A stretch of DNA of 64,000 nt from Hirundichthys speculiger (Eukaryota; Chordata; Actinopteri; Beloniformes; Exocoetidae): assembly GCA_018398805.1 (NCBI GenBank), contig JAGFBZ010000855.1:496001-560000 (forward strand). The letters are read 5' to 3'. Shown here in pieces: positions 60,108 through 64,000 of this stretch. Position 1 is the stretch's first letter. Each line of letters starts with the position of its first letter. The notes beneath the pieces are model-generated. The model did no database searches and was not told the DNA's origin. It was given only the letters and a program-made list of their open reading frames with translations. A program made the position numbers and the translations under genes.

Positions 60108-61095
60108 TTATGTTTGGTGGAGGATATTTGTTGCTGGTTTAATTTTGGGGTCACCTTGCTTCTTTCTTGATTTCATCCTGAGGGGCTTGGACATGGCCTT
60201 GCCAACAGATGAGAAGAATCTTTTGATGGGGGAGGGATACTTGAGGTATTTTACAAAAAAGTACATAACTTTTTCATCTATGCATGAGAGGTTTAATGCT
60301 GTTAAAACCAAGACTTGTTTTTCCTCACAGTCTAACTTTGTGCAAACGCTCTTGAAAATTGCCTTGCTAAGTTTAACCCAATATACTGAATGAGCTATTG
60401 ATATCCTGTCCTTTGATTTTGCTGAACAGGAACTTCCGCATGGCTTTTAGAGGAGATCCATTGATCACAAAGTTGTGGCGGTTTTTTGAAATGGCCTGCA
60501 GAATGAAGAACTGGAGTATCATCATCACATCCGGTTGGTCTTCAGAGTCTTCAATGACATCTTCATCCTGGGTGACTTTGGGAGACTCCTCTTGAAGAAC
60601 AAATTCTTTCAGTGATTTAGTGCCCATGGACTCTGTCTGAGCAGTGAAGTCTTCATCTTTGCTTAGTTCAGGGAACTCTTCTTTCTGGATAACTTCTTCA
60701 GCCATGAAGTCTGCATCCTTGGTTACATCAAAGGACTGCTCTTCAAGTAAAACAATGTTTAATGCTGTTGTGTCTAAGGACTTCAACTGAGCAGTGAAGT
60801 CTTCATCCTGGGTGATGTCAGGGGACTGCTCCTCAGGTACAAAGTCCTCTGCAGACAAGACTGTAGAGGACCTACCTATCTCATAGCTTGACTTTGGTCT
60901 TTTGATGCAGTTTGTCAGCCTGGCAATTGTTTGCTTTTCCAATTTCTGAACTTTTTCGTCACTTCTAACATGTTGAATCTCCATTGTCTTTTTGGAGATG
61001 ACACATTTGTGTGGTTCGCCCTCTGATTGGTCAGCTAACGTCACACGTGCCTGGTGTTGGATGTTCCCCATGGGGTTAGATTCTGCTAATTCCAT
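60108..61095 (-). pseudogene. Intronless acidic-repeat protein, unrecognised, frame interrupted by a 1-nt shift
   Basis: The first frame (61095-60373) runs 240 codons from MELAESNPMGNIQHQ. Residues about 85-185 hold four copies of an acidic motif of the form EEQSPDITQDEDF (EEQSFDVTKDADF, EEFPELSKDEDF, EESPKVTQDEDV), giving a strongly acidic centre. A hydrophobic and basic C-terminal part follows (MMILQFFILQAISKN, SPLKAMRKFLFSKIKG). The frame stops at 60373, but the next frame continues as VYWVKLSKAIFKSVCTKLDC, then VLVLTALNLSCIDEKVMYFF and a basic tail, ending at a TAA at 60108. The ancestral product was therefore probably about 330 residues. I do not recognise the family. It could be a decayed single-exon or retrocopied gene, or an active gene with a sequencing error. 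Confidence 0.55.
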
Positions 61096-61489
61096 GGCTT
61101 CTGTTTTTCAAGTTGGTTTATTTTATGAACACTTGTCTGAATTATTCTTTTATTTATTTATTTATTTATTTATTTTAATGCCAGGCAGGTTTCTTGTAAA
61201 AATACTTTTATATTCCAGTTCTAGGGTGTTTTTTGTTTCATATTAATACTTTAATGAGGATGTAATACATTTATTTGTAAGTCAGACAATGTCTATTTGA
61301 TACAGTCATCAGATACAACAATCTCTGCTGATCTAGTGCTAATCTAATACAACCAATATAGAACTACTGACGCTTCCATAGCAACCAGCTGTCAACACTG
61401 ATGACTACAGCTTCTCAAGATGACGGTAGTATTGATGCAGACGGACTGATGCCATGCAGCATCTAAATTTTAATATTATAATTTTAGTT
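61096..61489. other. Short intergenic stretch with (TTTA)n
   Basis: A (TTTA)n tract lies at about 61150-61175, and unassigned sequence follows. Confidence 0.5.
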
Positions 61490-61601
61490 AATGATATTTG
61501 CTCAGGGGTCATGCTCTGGATCTCTGTAAAGCGCCTAGAGAATATTTGTATTTTAATAGATGCTATACAAATAAAATAAAATTAAATTGAATTGAATTGA
61601 A
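61490..61601 (+). mobile_element. Solo 3' tail of the L2/Rex1-like LINE
   Basis: atgatatttgctcaggggtc, tctctgtaaagcgcctagag and an aattgaattgaattga tail match the 3' end of the minus-strand copy at 58292-58400. Only the last 110 bp are present, a severely 5'-truncated insertion. Confidence 0.85.
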
Positions 61602-61604
61602 GGC

Positions 61605-62165
61605 AACTCTCCTCTGAAAATATTTTACAGCCAATTACTGCCGGAAGTCTGGAGGACATGGACTTCACTATATTCTGAAATTTCCTCCCTGAAGATGTTT
61701 TGCCAGACATTCACTGTGGGCTTTTCTGCCTTCAGTTCCTGCCTTCTGGAAGTGCAATGTATGCTGCATTGGTTTGAGATCACACCACTGACTTGGCCAT
61801 TGAAGAACATTCTAGTTATTTGCTTTCAAAAAGTTTTGAGCTGCTTCCTCGGTATGTTTAGAGTCATTATCCATCTGCTCTGTGAAGCTCTGTCCTGTCA
61901 GTTTCGTAGCATTCGTCTGAATGTGAACAGGGAGAATAGACCTATACACATCAGAATTCATCTTCTGCTTCTGTCAAGAGTCACATCATCAGTAAACACC
62001 ACTGACCCCGTTCCATTGGAAGCCCTACATGCCCATACCATAACACTGCCTTCACCATGTTTGACACATGATGTGGTCTGCTTTTTTTCATCTTGTATGA
62101 GTTTATCTTGGTCCAAAGAGTCTGATTCCAGAACTTGGGGGGCTATTTTAGATTAGTCTAGATTT
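61605..62165 (-). mobile_element. Tc1 transposase remnant (C-terminal half)
   Basis: In shifting minus-strand frames it reads FWNQTLW, then VKHGEGSVMVWACRASNGTG, SVVFTDDVT, QELKAEKPTVNVWQNIF and SSRLPAVIGCK. These are collinear with the catalytic and C-terminal parts of fish Tc1 transposases. Stops and frameshifts throughout show that it is dead. The plus-strand 153-codon frame over it is an antisense shadow. Confidence 0.75.
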
Positions 62166-62369
62166 GGTCATTTTTTTTTTAACTCACCACTGCTTTTTTT
62201 TCCTTTTACGTTGTTTTTTCAGTGTAAGGATGGCCCCCTTCATGTGACGTGAGACCTCCCTGGACATCTTGGTAGCTCCAGTCAAACAGCGGTCAAGTGC
62301 CAACTGAATATAAAATCTCCTCTAACCAAGAAAAGGAAATTCAGTTGCCTTTGATTCAACCCTCTGAGA

Positions 62370-62860
62370 ATCATCGTGACCTGGATGACTGAGAATCTAC
62401 ACCACCAATACAGGTATCCATCCAGGTATCCAGAGGCTGACTTATACAGGTTGGTGAGGCAGAGAGATAGAGATGGGAAGGATGTGCAACAGGCTAGGGT
62501 GATTAAAGATAGAGATGGAAATGTATTGATGGATGCTAGGAGTGTGACAGAGCACATTAAAGAGTTGATGAATGAGGAAAATGAAAGAGAATGAAGAGGT
62601 GATGTTGTGGACCAGGAGGTAGCAAAGATTAGTAAGGTTGAAGTGAGGAGGACAATTGAAGATGATTGAAGAGGATTAAGAGTGGAAAGGCAGTTAGTCC
62701 TAATGATATACCTGTGGAGGTATGGAAGAGCTGCATTGTCTCTTTATAGACCATGAGAAAGCATATGACAGGGTGCCAAGAGAGGAGTTATGGTATTGTT
62801 TGAGGAAGTCAGGAGTAGCAGAAAAGTATGTTAGAGTAGGCGAGGACTGTACAACAGAAC
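62370..62860 (+). mobile_element. RTE-like LINE fragment with internal deletion
   Basis: It reads EADLYRLVRQRDRDGKDVQQ, ARVIKDRDGNVLMDARSVTE and ELMNEENERE, then after damage DHEKAYDRVPREELWYCLRK and SGVAEKYVR. These are consecutive landmarks of the reverse transcriptase region of a common fish RTE-type LINE, the second being around RT motif A. The intervening part is missing. Confidence 0.75.
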
Positions 62861-63039
62861 CTTAATCTGATGGGCTCCAGCAGCTAATGACCACACTGTG
62901 TCGTTCCTGTCAGTTTAGAGCAGAAAACTGAGGCTAAAATTCACACAGGCTCACCAAAACTGGACAAAAGAAGATTAAAAAATGTTGCCTGGTCTGAGTC
63001 TTGATTTTAGCTATGGCATTCAGATGGTGGGGTCAGAAT

Positions 63040-63580
63040 TTGACATAAACAACATGAAAGCAATGGATCCATCCTGCCTTGTATATGAACAGTTTAGGCT
63101 GGTGGTGTAAGGTAATGTTGTGGAAGATATTTTCTTGATACACTTTGGGCCGCTTAATACCAACTGAGCATGGTTTAAACTCCATAGCCTACTTGAGTAT
63201 TGTTGTTGATCATGCCCATGGCTACTTCCAGCAGCAGGAGAATGCGTCATGTTACAAAGCTCAATAATCTCAAATTGTTTTCTTAAATATGTCAGTGAGT
63301 TCGCTACATGGCGATGGTCTCCACAGCCACCACATCTCAATCCAATAGAGCACCCTTGGGATGTGATGGAAAGGGAGATTTGAATCAATGGACAGAGCCG
63401 ACAAATCTTCAGCAACTGGATAATGCTATCATGTCCATATGGACTACAATTTCTGAGAAAGGTTTCCAACAGCTTGCTAAATATGTGGCACAAAGAAATA
63501 AGGCAGCTCTGAAAGCAAAAGGGGGTCCAACTCAGTACTAGCAAGGTGTAACTAATAAAGTGGCCCATCAGTGTATGATA
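63040..63580 (+). mobile_element. Tc1-like transposase remnant (C-terminal half and 3' end)
   Basis: In plus-strand frames it reads SLGRLIPTEHGLNSIAYLSI, VVDHAHGYFQQQENASCYKA, SIQ followed by a stop, and a C-terminal SESKRGSNSVL in one frame, all collinear with a fish Tc1 transposase. The 3' end gtaactaataaagtggccca pairs with the 5' terminal sequence at 57793. Frameshifts and stops are present. The minus-strand 182-codon frame over it is an antisense shadow. Confidence 0.75.
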
Positions 63581-64000
63581 TAACCTTTCTGTGATTCCTC
63601 ACTCTAAAGATTCAGAGTAATTCTGCAATTCTGTTACGCAACACAACACAAATTGGCACGTCAGGGTCTCATCTCACTAACAGAAGTGTTAGTGTTTTTT
63701 TTTTCCTTGCCCAGGAAACAATTACTGGCATCATAAATTCTGCAAAAACAACAGTAGGTTCCCATCTGCAAGCAACAGGATGACAAGCCTGAGGGTTTGA
63801 GAGCTCCATTTGTTGTGCTCTGTACTCTGCAGATCCGTGCGCTTAACACAGCATTAAGCATAGCTCCATGTTGCATTTGGTATGAAAGGGGCCCAGTAAA
63901 AGTGCAATTTTAGCCAGTTTTTTATGCCTCAAACTGATGGCTAGTAAAAACACAATCACATTCCTCCATTTAAACTGTCTAATCAGGGGGGTAATGGTTT
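63581..64000. other. Right edge, no feature recognised
   Basis: No coding or repeat feature was recognised before the window ends. Confidence 0.5.

Noticed and set aside
61695..62156. 153-codon open frame on the plus strand
   Set aside because: It is antisense to the minus-strand Tc1 transposase remnant and has no domain of its own.
63020..63568. 182-codon open frame on the minus strand
   Set aside because: It lies antisense over a Tc1 transposase remnant that reads sensibly on the plus strand; the long frame is a by-product.

Overview
The window looks like teleost fish nuclear DNA, probably a percomorph-type fish. It is AT-rich, the genes have canonical GT-AG introns, and the two recognisable genes are vertebrate ones with fish-like sequence. 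The interspersed repeats are typical of fish: L2/Rex1-like LINEs, an RTE-like LINE, several Tc1 families, hAT, PIF/Harbinger and CCAT-tailed retroposons.

Region 1 (1-9900, minus strand) is the 5' half of ercc6 (CSB, a SWI/SNF-type ATPase of transcription-coupled repair). I placed eleven coding exons between 9303 and 379. Their phases agree throughout and give exactly 756 codons, ending inside the helicase core; the rest of the gene lies off the left edge. A Tc1 fragment sits in one intron.

Region 2 (9.9-41.5 kb) is about 32 kb with no gene I can name. It holds repeat remnants, microsatellites and two long C tracts. A pair of exon-like open segments (12.56-12.87 kb) remains unexplained. A three-level nested insertion lies at 27.4-30.5 kb: an L2-like LINE was split by a 1,437-bp Harbinger element with a TTA target duplication, and that element was itself split by a CCAT-tailed retroposon with a 13-bp duplication. 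A 30-bp perfect palindrome lies at 31.5 kb.

Region 3 (41.5-47.3 kb, minus strand) is cxcl12 (SDF-1), complete in four coding exons. As in mammals, the third coding exon can either be read through to an immediate stop (90 aa, alpha-like) or spliced to a fourth exon (100 aa, beta-like, basic tail). A 32-bp perfect palindrome lies in the last intron, and a CpG-rich promoter region with clustered ACGTG cores lies upstream.

Region 4 (47.3-64 kb) lies upstream of cxcl12 and is dominated by transposon debris: a hAT remnant, a 366-bp Tc1/mariner MITE with arms of about 70 bp, an L2-like LINE ending in a 25-bp-arm hairpin, two Tc1 transposase remnants and an RTE-like fragment. It also holds a 240-codon intronless ORF with an acidic internal repeat whose reading frame resumes after a 1-nt shift (60.1-61.1 kb); I cannot assign it to a family.

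The two named genes work in different systems (DNA repair and chemokine guidance) and share no evident regulation; they are simply neighbours. I saw no CRISPR array, operon or clearly new multi-gene system. The best leads are the frameshifted acidic-repeat ORF, the exon-like pair near 12.7 kb, the nested insertion and the cxcl12 isoform switch.
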